Source of the DNA: Candidatus Heimdallarchaeota archaeon
Lineage (GTDB): Archaea > Asgardarchaeota > Heimdallarchaeia > Hodarchaeales > Hodarchaeaceae
NCBI GenBank assembly: GCA_020353515.1
Contig: CP070695.1
Location: forward strand, 4,128,221-4,189,812
Reading direction: 5' to 3'
DNA: 61,592 bases
Shown: one piece after another, positions 26,251 to 35,072 of the stretch
Layout: the number at the start of each line of letters is the position of its first letter
Numbering within the stretch: the first letter of the stretch is position 1
Translations under genes and position numbers: made by a program
Notes under the pieces: generated by a model
What the model was told of the DNA's origin: nothing
The model's input: the letters and a program-made list of their open reading frames with translations, nothing else
Databases searched by the model: none

Positions 26251-27255
26251 CTAAATCGGTGTTTTAAGCATAGATTCAAGTTGATTTGATAGTAGACTAA
26301 TGGTTTCTTCAATTTCGTGAAGATTTCTGGTTTCTAACATAGATTTGTCATCACTGGAGATTAAAATTAGTAAATGATGAGGTGGTAGTTTTGATTTGTA
26401 CATCATAACTGATCCAAGTCGTTTTAATTCAGACTTTGAACCAGTAACTAATTTTAGATCATTTGATTTATCTAACAGGGTTAAAACATGTTGTATTTCG
26501 TTAGTTTCTAAATCAGAAGCATTGACCTTGAAGTTGGGGTCTTCTAGCGACATTAGTATAACTTCATCAAGTCGATTCATAAATTTGAGAGTATGAAGAA
26601 CTTGTTGGATAGGTCGAAGTCGAAGTCTCTGTTTAATAGCATCTAAATCTTCTTCTTTTTCTATGGTTTCTGCTTCAGGAATGACTTCACTCGCTTCTGC
26701 AGTTATACGCTTAAATGCCTCATGAATCGAATTGTCATAGATAGATGTCTGTAAGAATGTAATACTTTTTGCTTGCGCTGAATCTTGAAACATCTCCATA
26801 AGAAATTCCATTCTTTCAGCTCTCTGTGTGAGGTCGGGCATGAGATCAGTTTTGTGTAAAAGAACATAAATGGCAGGTTGAACATCTGACATCTCTTCTA
26901 GTCTGGTTACACCTTCAACAAATGCCTTTAATGAAGCTGGGAATTTTTCTGGGGTAGCTATATCACAGATAAACACTAATACAGCAACATTACTGAAGAT
27001 AAATGAACTCATGCTGCTCAAGAAACGCTTCAAAAAAACTTCTTGCCCACCCAGATCCATAACTGTGATCGGTTCATCCGCGACTTGTTCAATCTGTCGT
27101 TCATAATTTAAAGTCGCTGCATAGTTCTGGGTCTCTTCAGGGGCTTTACCTTCGAATACAACGTCACGTATCGACGTTTTCCCCGCCTGTGACAGTCCTA
27201 GTAGAATTATCTTCCGTGCGCTCTGTGTTTTCAGTTGTTTCAAGTAGTGACTCAC
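26251..27255 (-). CDS. Rag/Gtr-like small GTPase with C-terminal roadblock-like domain (first gene of operon)
   Basis: 334 residues from GTG 27255, preferred because GAGGTG lies seven bases upstream and the resulting N-terminus (MSHYLKQL) matches that of the second copy (MSYLARK). The frame is open to 27327. G1 GLSQAGKTS (20-28), G3 DLGGQ (67-71), G4 HKTD (near 130) and the Rag-type segment TSIYDNSIHEAF, strikingly like human RagC TSIYDHSIFEAF, identify the family. The last about 110 residues form a roadblock-like domain ending LSNQLESML. It leads an operon with pseudo-Rag, longin-like and second Rag genes. Intact motifs predict GTP binding and switching. Confidence 0.88.
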   Translation of the reverse strand: MSHYLKQLKTQSARKIILLGLSQAGKTSIRDVVFEGKAPEETQNYAATLNYERQIEQVADEPITVMDLGGQEVFLKRFLSSMSSFIFSNVAVLVFICDIATPEKFPASLKAFVEGVTRLEEMSDVQPAIYVLLHKTDLMPDLTQRAERMEFLMEMFQDSAQAKSITFLQTSIYDNSIHEAFKRITAEASEVIPEAETIEKEEDLDAIKQRLRLRPIQQVLHTLKFMNRLDEVILMSLEDPNFKVNASDLETNEIQHVLTLLDKSNDLKLVTGSKSELKRLGSVMMYKSKLPPHHLLILISSDDKSMLETRNLHEIEETISLLSNQLESMLKTPI

Positions 27256-27555
27256 AGGGGAACACCTCTTTAACTTCGCATGAATTTCTGAAAATAAATC
27301 TTTTTCTATATTCCCTATCAAATTCATTCTTTTCTGATGTTTTTATATTATCGGAAACTCGTATATTATATCAACAATCATCTCCTTATTCCCAATTTTC
27401 CTCCAGCTTACAAAATACCTTTCTAGCAAAACATATAAATATTGAACTGGGTGTGTTTCTTTCAAGGGGAAAATCTAAAATATAATAAAAAATTGCTTAT
27501 GTGAAAAATTTCAAGACTTTTTTCTTTTTTATCCCAATTTTGGAGCGGTTAATTT

Positions 27556-27903
27556 TTGCAGCAAAACAAAAAAAGGAATGTTTTGTGTGAAACCACATGT
27601 AAATCTTTTCGATGTAGTGAAAAATTCTTGATGATTACACGAAGACGTGGAAAAAAGGAAATATTATGCCGAATGGTTGAGGGAGACGAATGCATAGGTT
27701 ATAAATGCAAATATGCCGTTTGCTTTTTTCGTCCTCCAGCTCTGGATGTTTCAAAAGGTACGTGTGCACAGAAGATGAGACATCGAAAGCCTCAACGGAC
27801 TCATAAACCCTACAGAGAAGATCTAATGGAAGATCCCTTGAAATATAGAAAGTTGCTTGATAAAAAATTACGTAAAAATTTAAAGATCAAGGATTTCTAT
27901 TAA
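27556..27903 (+). CDS. Cysteine-rich small basic protein
   Basis: Not recognised. 115 residues from TTG 27556, or a little shorter if the TTG eight codons later is used. Cysteines fall in two clusters: CETTCKSFRC and CRMVEGDECIGYKCKYAVC, with a further C later, suggesting a treble-clef or ribbon zinc site, followed by a highly basic tail (MRHRKPQRTHKPYRED onwards) suited to nucleic acid binding. It is divergent from the Rag-GTPase operon, sharing the 300-base upstream region. Real coding is supported by the biased composition and the cysteine spacing. Confidence 0.55.
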   Translation: MQQNKKRNVLCETTCKSFRCSEKFLMITRRRGKKEILCRMVEGDECIGYKCKYAVCFFRPPALDVSKGTCAQKMRHRKPQRTHKPYREDLMEDPLKYRKLLDKKLRKNLKIKDFY

Positions 27904-27952
27904 TGCTTTAATCCACTTCTATGCCCTCAGATCAAAGGGAGGGACAGGTTAC

Positions 27953-29434
27953 TCAGACCAGCTTGTGTGTAAAATGGTAAAAACCACTTGTTTCGTATAG
28001 AAATAATACAATGATGACTACAGCAATCAGGCTGAGTCCAAAACAAAAAAGAAATAGTCCAATAATTCCCGCAGGTCCCAAGCTGACAAAGTATCCTCCA
28101 ACAACAGCCCCCATGATGTTTCCCGAAGCCATAAGCGATTGAGTAAAGCCCATCTCACGTCCCCGTTGTCCCGATTTGGTTACATCACTGACTAGACCCA
28201 GAGCAGCTGAAATAAAACAAGAGGCAGAGAGACCGTAAACTATAATCATTAAGACAACAAGGATGTGAGGAATCGGGAGGGGATATTCAGGGATAAAATT
28301 CAAGGAAATTGTATCTGTTAATGATAATGGGTTTCTTATCATATTAGACAATTCAGAAAGTTCCCATACTTGTATTCCATTCACAGATTTATAATCAAGG
28401 ATGGAAGCAAGTGTTACTAAAAGCATACTAGTGCCAACAATTCCAATTACCAAGAAGGGTTTTCGTCCCACGTTATCAGAAAGTCTACCTAATATTGGTT
28501 GCATTATTCCCATTACACAAATCGCAAGAAAGCCTATTATCGCAATAGCAAATCCCACCTCTGTAACGAGGTCGAATATTATAGTGGGTGCTACAAAAGT
28601 GCTTGCTCCTATGAGTGTTGTATAAGCTAACCATGCAATGGCGAATTTTCGAAACTGTTTGTCTTGAAGACTTTCTAGCATGGTTTTAAACGGATTTATG
28701 TCAATTTCTGAATCTGTTACAGTTTGAGTGAAATCTGTTAGCAATATATCAGCTTCTTCATCTAGAACTAAATCTTTACGAGGCTCAAAGAACCTAAACG
28801 CATAAATTGACGTGGCCAAGAACATTATGATCGCAAAGAAGAAGAATGAGTCCTCTTTTAAGATCGTCCATGAAATTAAACCAAATGGATTCCCAATAGC
28901 TCCCCCAGCAGCTTTTGCTAAATAGAATTTTCCCATTGTCTCACCATGCCTTTCATCAGGGGATAAATCTGCAATTACTGCTAATATTGGTCCTGAAATC
29001 ATAGCAGCAGCTAATCCTTTCAACCCATTCGAGAGGACTAAAACTAGAAAACTAAATGGGAGAGTAGCATAGTAAGGATACATAATGGGGAAAATAAGAA
29101 AGGAAATACCTGCTAATGCTGTTCCAATAATTAAAAATGGCCGTCGTCCAAAACGATCACTAATCATTCCGAAAAATGATGCAGTTGACAATGAAACGAA
29201 ATAGTAACTAGCTACAATTATTGCGGTTTCGACCCCCACCATTGTCGTTCCACTTTTTTCGCCCAATTCCCGAAGGTATAGGGGTAAACCAAACGCTGCA
29301 GAAGCAAAAGCACATTCTGTTACGGCTACAGCAATATAAAGAATCATACTTTGCTTCTTTAACAAAAAGGTAATGGGTTGTCCAATGAAATGCAGGGTGT
29401 CTCTAGTGTATTTTGATATTAAACGACGTGGCAC
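27953..29434 (-). CDS. Major facilitator superfamily transporter
   Basis: 493 residues, twelve membrane helices with a central cytosolic loop (about 225-255). Both halves carry the MFS motif A after the second helix: GMISDRFGRRPF near residue 83 and GRLSDNVGRKPF near 318. The overall look is that of drug or sugar-phosphate efflux transporters, with a long extracytoplasmic loop near 350-395. It stands alone between the cysteine-rich gene (convergent, 49 bases) and the GTPase at 29697. Substrate unknown. Confidence 0.88.
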   Translation of the reverse strand: MPRRLISKYTRDTLHFIGQPITFLLKKQSMILYIAVAVTECAFASAAFGLPLYLRELGEKSGTTMVGVETAIIVASYYFVSLSTASFFGMISDRFGRRPFLIIGTALAGISFLIFPIMYPYYATLPFSFLVLVLSNGLKGLAAAMISGPILAVIADLSPDERHGETMGKFYLAKAAGGAIGNPFGLISWTILKEDSFFFFAIIMFLATSIYAFRFFEPRKDLVLDEEADILLTDFTQTVTDSEIDINPFKTMLESLQDKQFRKFAIAWLAYTTLIGASTFVAPTIIFDLVTEVGFAIAIIGFLAICVMGIMQPILGRLSDNVGRKPFLVIGIVGTSMLLVTLASILDYKSVNGIQVWELSELSNMIRNPLSLTDTISLNFIPEYPLPIPHILVVLMIIVYGLSASCFISAALGLVSDVTKSGQRGREMGFTQSLMASGNIMGAVVGGYFVSLGPAGIIGLFLFCFGLSLIAVVIIVLFLYETSGFYHFTHKLV

Positions 29435-29696
29435 GATTCTGTTTTCCTTTAGACGCTGATATATTGCTTGATTAACCTTTTTGGATGCTTATATTGATTT
29501 AAGAACTTAATCTTATCTTCTTCTTACTTGTTTTATTATGTTTGCATAACCATTGTACTTCATAATGCAATTAATTTTTAATAAAATGAGCAAAATTTAA
29601 AATTCTTTGTGCCTTATGGGTTGTGAACGGTTTTATTAACTAAATTATTTCTTATAGTGTAAAATCTATTTTGATTTTCGATTTGAGGAATTTAAT

Positions 29697-30599
29697 ATGA
29701 AAATTTCGCTTGTCGGACTAAGTGGCTGCGGTAAAACATCGATTTATTCGACCACATTAGGTGGAATGGCTCCTATGGATGTCAAGGACCTAGGACCAAC
29801 AGTTATGTATGAAGTTAAGTCCCATAATTATTTAGGCCTTCAAATATCTCTTTGGGATTTTGGGGGACAGGAGAAATACAGGCAATCTTATCTGGAAACA
29901 CCGAAACTTCTAGCAAATACAACAATTCTTGTCTTTGTACTGGATCTACATCACCCAGAAGATTTTAAGAAAGCTGATAATTACTTTAAAGAGGTTTTCT
30001 CTGCTATTAAGGAAAGTGGGGGAGACCCCCGTATAATAATTTTCTATCACAAGTATGATACCGAGGAATATCCAAAGGAACAGCTTGAAGGAAATTTAGA
30101 CAAAGCCAGAGAACTACCATTTATCAGTGAGATCGACCCTGAATCTTTCATTACATCTATTTATCGTCAAGAAGAATTAAGTGAGGTATTTCGTCAGATC
30201 CTGATTTCAGACTTCGATGAATTAAGGGACAGCGTTGAACATGCCCAAAAACACCTTATGAAATTAAATTCAAAAATCATTGTCAGCGATGTGAATGGGA
30301 ATGTTATCACTCACAGTATCAAGGGATTTTCCACAGGAATCCAACTTCGTGAGGATTTACGTGATTATATTCTTTCTTGTAATGTTCTGCGGGAGAATTT
30401 CCTCACCAGTGATTCAGCTTCTTTTTCTGCCATCTCAGACACAAAGAAATTGAAATTACACATTTTTAGCTTTGTTCTAGCTGTACTCATTATGGTAGAT
30501 GAGGGTGCAGCAATTGATCCTCCAGAAGATATCGAAGCTTTGTTAACAGATATGAAAGTTTTTGCAGAATTAATTATCGATGCTAGCAGAGAAGAATAA
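29697..30599 (+). CDS. Rag/Arf-like small GTPase with roadblock-like C-terminal domain (stand-alone)
   Basis: 300 residues, ATG preceded by GAGG. G1 GLSGCGKTS (7-15), switch I region LGPTVMYEV with the conserved Thr, G3 WDFGGQEKYR (Arf-like), and G4 YHKYD (HKxD, Rag-like; near 121), then FITSIYRQEEL. Residues about 185-300 form a roadblock-like domain (SKIIVSDVNGNVITHS, LKLHIFSFVLAVLIMVDEGA). It differs from the operon copies in keeping an Arf-type switch II and is therefore a separate subfamily. Its promoter region upstream is AT-rich. Likely a cytosolic switch; no partner gene is adjacent. Confidence 0.87.
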   Translation: MKISLVGLSGCGKTSIYSTTLGGMAPMDVKDLGPTVMYEVKSHNYLGLQISLWDFGGQEKYRQSYLETPKLLANTTILVFVLDLHHPEDFKKADNYFKEVFSAIKESGGDPRIIIFYHKYDTEEYPKEQLEGNLDKARELPFISEIDPESFITSIYRQEELSEVFRQILISDFDELRDSVEHAQKHLMKLNSKIIVSDVNGNVITHSIKGFSTGIQLREDLRDYILSCNVLRENFLTSDSASFSAISDTKKLKLHIFSFVLAVLIMVDEGAAIDPPEDIEALLTDMKVFAELIIDASREE

Positions 30600-30633
30600 C
30601 CTGGTCAACTCACCCCTGACATTTAGGATTCAG

Positions 30634-32109
30634 TTATTTTTGTAAGAGCTCTGCTACAGATACTTTTTTCGTGAGAAGCTTACCTTCCGTATCAGTTAGA
30701 CTCACCATATATTCACTATCGTCATTAAAACGTGGGAATTCGAAATCTAGTGCCTCTGCAGGGAACCATTCACGAATGGTAGTCTCCCAGTTATGACTTT
30801 CAAATAACTCTCCTGCCAACAGAGTTATCCGAACTTGAACTCGTTCTAGAACCTTTCCACTGCGATTTTGTAGAGTAACTTGGATGCTACGACCTTCATC
30901 TACGAGATTTGTGCTTTGTATGCGAACTAACCTGCGTTTTCTAATCCCACTGACTCCTTTTTCTACCAAAATTTCTCTTGATGGAAGAGGTTGACGTTCA
31001 GCGGGTAGAGTTGAGGGGACTTGGAATGCAAATGATCGACGCCGATTGACGGTGTATAGCTGGACCTTTTTTAGATTTGCAAGTCTCAATACTGGTGTGA
31101 GTTGTTTTACTGTAATTGGTTGAAGTTTGATATAACCGTTGTCAGCAGCATCTTGAAGGATTTCTAATCCTAGTCCTGTACGAACGAGTACGGTATTGTA
31201 TCCCTCAGGAGCTCCAACTGAGCCAACACTAATGTCCGCATTCTCACTAGAAAAGTCAACACAATAATGGCAGGAGCTAGCTCGCAATCTGTCCATTTCT
31301 TTTACTGGATGACTGATTGACTCTCCGCTCTCTTGAATCATATGAAATTTCCCTTTAGAAATTGTCATTTTTTCAATATCTTCCATGGGGATTTTATCGA
31401 CTTCCTCGACAAAATGGCGTAATCTGTCGTAAGAAAAAGCATCCATACAAAAAAGTCCAATTTTTAGAACTGAACTACGCATGAATAATCGAACAAGTCC
31501 ATATGGAGAACTTTGCATCTTCTTTACAGCGTCAATATTGCAAGGACATCCTACAAAAGCAATAGAATTCAATCCAGATTTAATAGCTTCAAGAAGTTTT
31601 CCCACTGCTGAACTTTGACTGTATATGGACCCTGAAGAAGCCAATATTTGATCTTCTTCAGTAGCAATGATAGGTTTTGGTTTCCAATACTCAATTTCAT
31701 CTTTTTTTGTTAAGACAGCTCCATCAATCATTCCCTCACGTAATAGATAGATCAGTAAGCTGGTCACTACTCCTCCATCTTGGCCAGTAACTTCTGAGAG
31801 AAGACTTTTTGCTCGAAAAGCTTCAATGAAATTACCAATTAGCTGAGGAACAGTAGTCTTGGTCTTGGGACATTGGTGGATACAGACCCCACAAGCAGTA
31901 CATTTTCCTGTCAAGCGTGGACGATCATTAATCATTTCTAACGCGTTTTCGACACATGAAGCAACACAAGCCCCACAGGCACTACATAATCCAGTATCTA
32001 TAACTTGTTTCTTCAAAGTGGCAAATTTTGCTTCTTTACTCCCCTGTAACTTACGCTTAGACAATCGATAACTAATTAACTGGTCTTCTTCTTGGTTAAT
32101 TTCCGTCAT
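30634..32109 (-). CDS. FrhB/FdhB-like iron-sulfur oxidoreductase with extra C-terminal beta-domain
   Basis: 491 residues. Residues about 38-92 carry a bacterial-ferredoxin-like pair of 4Fe-4S motifs: CSACGACVASC and CTACGVCIHQCP. These are followed by the coenzyme F420 hydrogenase/dehydrogenase beta-subunit domains (TGQDGGVVTSLLIYLLREGMIDGAVL; FVGCPCNIDAVKKM; GLFCMDAF; SSCHYCVDFSSENADISVGSVGAPEGY). Such subunits pass electrons between ferredoxin and F420 or another carrier. The last about 100 residues (from VRIQSTNLVDEG) are not part of the family and resemble the C-termini of the two longin-like proteins upstream. Last gene of a four-gene operon. Confidence 0.85.
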   Translation of the reverse strand: MTEINQEEDQLISYRLSKRKLQGSKEAKFATLKKQVIDTGLCSACGACVASCVENALEMINDRPRLTGKCTACGVCIHQCPKTKTTVPQLIGNFIEAFRAKSLLSEVTGQDGGVVTSLLIYLLREGMIDGAVLTKKDEIEYWKPKPIIATEEDQILASSGSIYSQSSAVGKLLEAIKSGLNSIAFVGCPCNIDAVKKMQSSPYGLVRLFMRSSVLKIGLFCMDAFSYDRLRHFVEEVDKIPMEDIEKMTISKGKFHMIQESGESISHPVKEMDRLRASSCHYCVDFSSENADISVGSVGAPEGYNTVLVRTGLGLEILQDAADNGYIKLQPITVKQLTPVLRLANLKKVQLYTVNRRRSFAFQVPSTLPAERQPLPSREILVEKGVSGIRKRRLVRIQSTNLVDEGRSIQVTLQNRSGKVLERVQVRITLLAGELFESHNWETTIREWFPAEALDFEFPRFNDDSEYMVSLTDTEGKLLTKKVSVAELLQK

Positions 32110-32146
32110 CTTTTTTCATCCATATACTAGTTAGTTGTCTGAATCA

Positions 32147-32578
32147 TTAATCATTGTGGGAGAACTCTTCTGGAGGCGAAGAATGAGGCTCTAATGAACT
32201 GAAAGCAGCAATTAAGTCATGTGTAGTAATAATTCCTACCAATTCAAAAGTATCGGGATCTTTCACAAGAACTCTCTTGATATTATGTTTATACATCAAC
32301 AGTAAGACATCTTTAATTGTTTCTCTTAAAGAAATCGTAATAAGGTTGGTTGTAGCTATGTCCTTTGCTATTACTTCACAAGGATCTTGACAGTTTAAAA
32401 TGACTCTCTCAATAATGTCTCGTTTTGTAATAATTCCTATCGGTTCCTGATCCTGATGTACTAAGACTGAACCAATATGATTTTCGGCCATTAATTGAGC
32501 AACCTTTTCAAGACTGTCATTGGCAGTCACAGCAACTATTTCTTTTTTCATTAGATCCTTAACTCTGGTTGAATACAC
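32147..32578 (-). CDS. CBS-domain protein
   Basis: 143 residues comprising a pair of CBS motifs (MKKEIVAVTANDSLEKVAQLM; HIGSVLVHQD, PIGIITKRDI; the second with TISLRETIKDVLLLMYKHNIKRVLV, LVGIITTHDLI). CBS pairs bind adenine nucleotides and act as energy or redox sensors. GTG start with AGGGTG seven bases upstream. It lies between the longin-like gene (11 bases) and the FrhB-like gene (37 bases) and may report cellular energy state to that complex, which is inference from gene order. Confidence 0.9.
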   Translation of the reverse strand: MYSTRVKDLMKKEIVAVTANDSLEKVAQLMAENHIGSVLVHQDQEPIGIITKRDIIERVILNCQDPCEVIAKDIATTNLITISLRETIKDVLLLMYKHNIKRVLVKDPDTFELVGIITTHDLIAAFSSLEPHSSPPEEFSHND

Positions 32579-32589
32579 AATATAACACC

Positions 32590-33624
32590 CTAACCTATGA
32601 TTCTTTTTACTCTTATGGTTCCTTTTTCGTCCTCAACCTTTAGGAAATATATTATTCCACTTGAATCAGCTAGTTCAAATTCAATTAAAACATCCTGATT
32701 TGGCGCCCATTCCTTTATCTCTGAAATAAGGATGTCCTTACCAAAAAAGCCCTGCGATTCATATATTTTGAGAAGAGCGTTCACAATTAGATTTGAACTG
32801 CTATTGCGAACTGTTACTTGAACCCGTTTATCATCTTCAGAATGTTTTATATTTGTAACTCTTACACGTTTTGGTTCGGGAGCTAGAGTTACATCTGGTT
32901 TTTCTTTACTAATTTCATGTTTGTGACTTGTTGGTATTGAAAATCGTAATCGGGGTTTTTTAGCGGGTTTCTGTATTTGTGATTCATGAGTAGGTGTAGT
33001 TGATGCTCCATTTGTGTCTCCTATGACACTTTCTTCCAATTGACCTTCAAGTTTAGTTATAGGCATTTTCGGAATTAACGAAATACATAATCTAATAAGC
33101 TCGTGTTCAATATCATCGGATTTCTTCTTCAGAAATTCTTCAACGTCCGAATTTTCCTGTTTTTTCAGGTGAAGTTCTACAAGAAAACATAAATTTTCTC
33201 CAATAGAACCTTGTATTCTGGTCTTTAACTCGTGTAATATTTCTTGAGCTATAAAAGAGACTGTAGAAGGAGCTTTTACAATTAAAACAAATCTTTCTGC
33301 TTGCCATTTCTTCGATTCCATTCCCTCTCGTCTTTTAATTCTTCTAGTTTCACATAAAATGAGAGTTCCACAGTAGATAACACCTCCCAATTCAAGATCT
33401 ATTGAAATAAACTTGTCTGTTTCTAGAAATCTATCTTGGTGCCACCAAATACTGTGTATGGAAATAATCTCTTTTTCGTTCTTATTATTCAATAATTGCT
33501 TAGGGTATGAAAAGAGGGGAACATGACCTTGAACTTCGTCAAAAAAGTAGAGAAAAAAGCCATAAGAATCATCTATATTTGATTGGTCAATATCTGTAAA
33601 TGCAGAAAGGTCCCCATATCTCAT
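32590..33624 (-). CDS. Longin-like protein with C-terminal beta-domain, paralogue A
   Basis: 344 residues, soluble. Residues 20-200 look like a longin-type domain: GFFLYFFDEVQGHVPLFSYP (typical first hairpin), then VIYCGTLILCETRRIK, ERFVLIVKAP, and a long helix IAQEILHELKTRIQ. A Pro/Lys-rich linker (about 215-260) leads to a C-terminal beta-domain of about 85 residues (VRVTNIKHSEDDKRVQVTVRNSS to VKRIIG). The same arrangement occurs in the gene upstream, and the beta-domain also in the FrhB-like protein. Second gene of the operon. Function unknown; resembles the many longin-like proteins in Asgard genomes. Confidence 0.7.
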   Translation of the reverse strand: MRYGDLSAFTDIDQSNIDDSYGFFLYFFDEVQGHVPLFSYPKQLLNNKNEKEIISIHSIWWHQDRFLETDKFISIDLELGGVIYCGTLILCETRRIKRREGMESKKWQAERFVLIVKAPSTVSFIAQEILHELKTRIQGSIGENLCFLVELHLKKQENSDVEEFLKKKSDDIEHELIRLCISLIPKMPITKLEGQLEESVIGDTNGASTTPTHESQIQKPAKKPRLRFSIPTSHKHEISKEKPDVTLAPEPKRVRVTNIKHSEDDKRVQVTVRNSSSNLIVNALLKIYESQGFFGKDILISEIKEWAPNQDVLIEFELADSSGIIYFLKVEDEKGTIRVKRIIG

Positions 33625-33746
33625 ATCTAATTTTTTCTCCTTTTATTTGAGATTAGACTATTTTTGCATGACTTTAAGACTTTTCTATAACACTTTTCAT
33701 CGTTTTTTATACTGATTTTATCTTTCCTGAGAATCGCAAAGGTTAG

Positions 33747-34685
33747 TTAGACATTGTTTATACCAACCTTAAGAGACTTAATGTCGATTGTTGTTTTCTT
33801 ACTACTGATTATAATTAAGTAATTTTCAACCATTTCCATTCTGGGAAACTCTAAAATTAAATCTTCTTTGAAAGGCCACTCCTCAAGCTCTTGTTCCCAA
33901 ATGGGTTCACTAAAAAATTCAGTTCTTTTTGATACTTGAATTTTAACATCCTTTAGATTCTCACTCTGATTGACTAATACTACCATTATTCCCTGATCAT
34001 TGGTTTCTGATAACAAAACTCGCATTGTAATTTTTTGCTTAAATAAATCGTGAGCACAATGACTTGTTTCTATTGGAATCTTTGATGAATCGGCTTGGTT
34101 TGGGATTATCTCTGGAGTAAATGTTTCAAACTTCTGATTAACGCGAATCACAAATTCCTTCCATGTAGTTTTCAATATCTGATCGATTTTTGCTGTTTGT
34201 TTCACTAATTCTTTATATTCTCGCTTTCTAATTGGATTTGCTTCTAATTCTTCACACTTATACAACAATTCGAGACCTGAACCGAGATTCGATTCTAATG
34301 TGGTTTTAAAATCAATAAAAGCGTTCATTGGAATGGGATTAATATCTTTCCAATTTTTTATAACGATACCATAAATTGGGGTGTCTTCTGCTGTTGTCCC
34401 TTCTTGTGAGGTCGTTTGAAGCTGAAAAGCTGAATAAACGAATTCAGAAAATTTCAGGTCAATACGAAGAGGCACATTTTCTATTTTCCATACACAGTGT
34501 GTCTTCAGAATGTTAATCTCGTTCTTGTCATGCTGTAATTTTGAAGGATAAGAAAAGAGGATCTGAAGACCATTAGTAGTATCAAAGGAACATAAAAAAA
34601 ACCCTAATAAACCCACTTTTGACTGAAAAGTTGGCTTTTCTGGTGTTGTTTTGATATTCGTTTCAAAAAAAGGATCGATATTCAT
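33747..34685 (-). CDS. Longin-like protein with C-terminal beta-domain, paralogue B
   Basis: 312 residues, same design as paralogue A. The longin-like start is VGLLGFFLCSFDTTNGLQILFSYP (compare GFFLYFFDEVQGHVPLFSYP), followed by CVWKIENVPLRIDLKFSEFVYSAFQL and GIVIKNW. The C-terminal beta-domain runs from about residue 220 (TMRVLLSETNDQGIMVVLVNQSE, LEEWPFKEDLILEFPRME). Upstream gene of the operon, 122 bases before paralogue A; that gap may hold a second promoter. Probably a binding partner of the redox protein or of a GTPase; no catalytic residues seen. Confidence 0.7.
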   Translation of the reverse strand: MNIDPFFETNIKTTPEKPTFQSKVGLLGFFLCSFDTTNGLQILFSYPSKLQHDKNEINILKTHCVWKIENVPLRIDLKFSEFVYSAFQLQTTSQEGTTAEDTPIYGIVIKNWKDINPIPMNAFIDFKTTLESNLGSGLELLYKCEELEANPIRKREYKELVKQTAKIDQILKTTWKEFVIRVNQKFETFTPEIIPNQADSSKIPIETSHCAHDLFKQKITMRVLLSETNDQGIMVVLVNQSENLKDVKIQVSKRTEFFSEPIWEQELEEWPFKEDLILEFPRMEMVENYLIIISSKKTTIDIKSLKVGINNV

Positions 34686-35072
34686 CGTTTCTCCTTACAA
34701 TTTTCATTGATTGAAGAAAATAAGTCTTTTTGGAAAAGTTTTCAGTTGAGGACGATAACTCTCTTCAACTTCAAAAGTTTTCGCAAATACCATGTAAGTA
34801 TTTTTTATAAAACTAATAATCAATAAGAGTCTTTATACTGATCTATTGTTTTTTTTGGACTTTTCTATAAAAGCTAAACGACTAAATAGAGAAATTCCTT
34901 TTTAGACATTAGGAAAAGTCAAGTTTTTGAAATAAAGAAATAACCTCATTAGATTCAAAATCGTAGGAAAATTCTTTCTTTCTTGAAACATAATTTTTTA
35001 GTATATCTACATGAAATCACCCTAATAGAAATAAATAATCAAATAACTCTCATAAACTTGGAGAAGAATATT
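34686..35072. other. Divergent AT-rich intergenic region
   Basis: No convincing gene; the short frame from 34983 to 35072 is better explained as leader of the next gene. It must contain promoters for the minus-strand longin operon and the plus-strand Nfn operon. A TATA-like TCTATAAAAG lies at 34865-34874, within a 13-base element that recurs at 33678. Confidence 0.45.
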
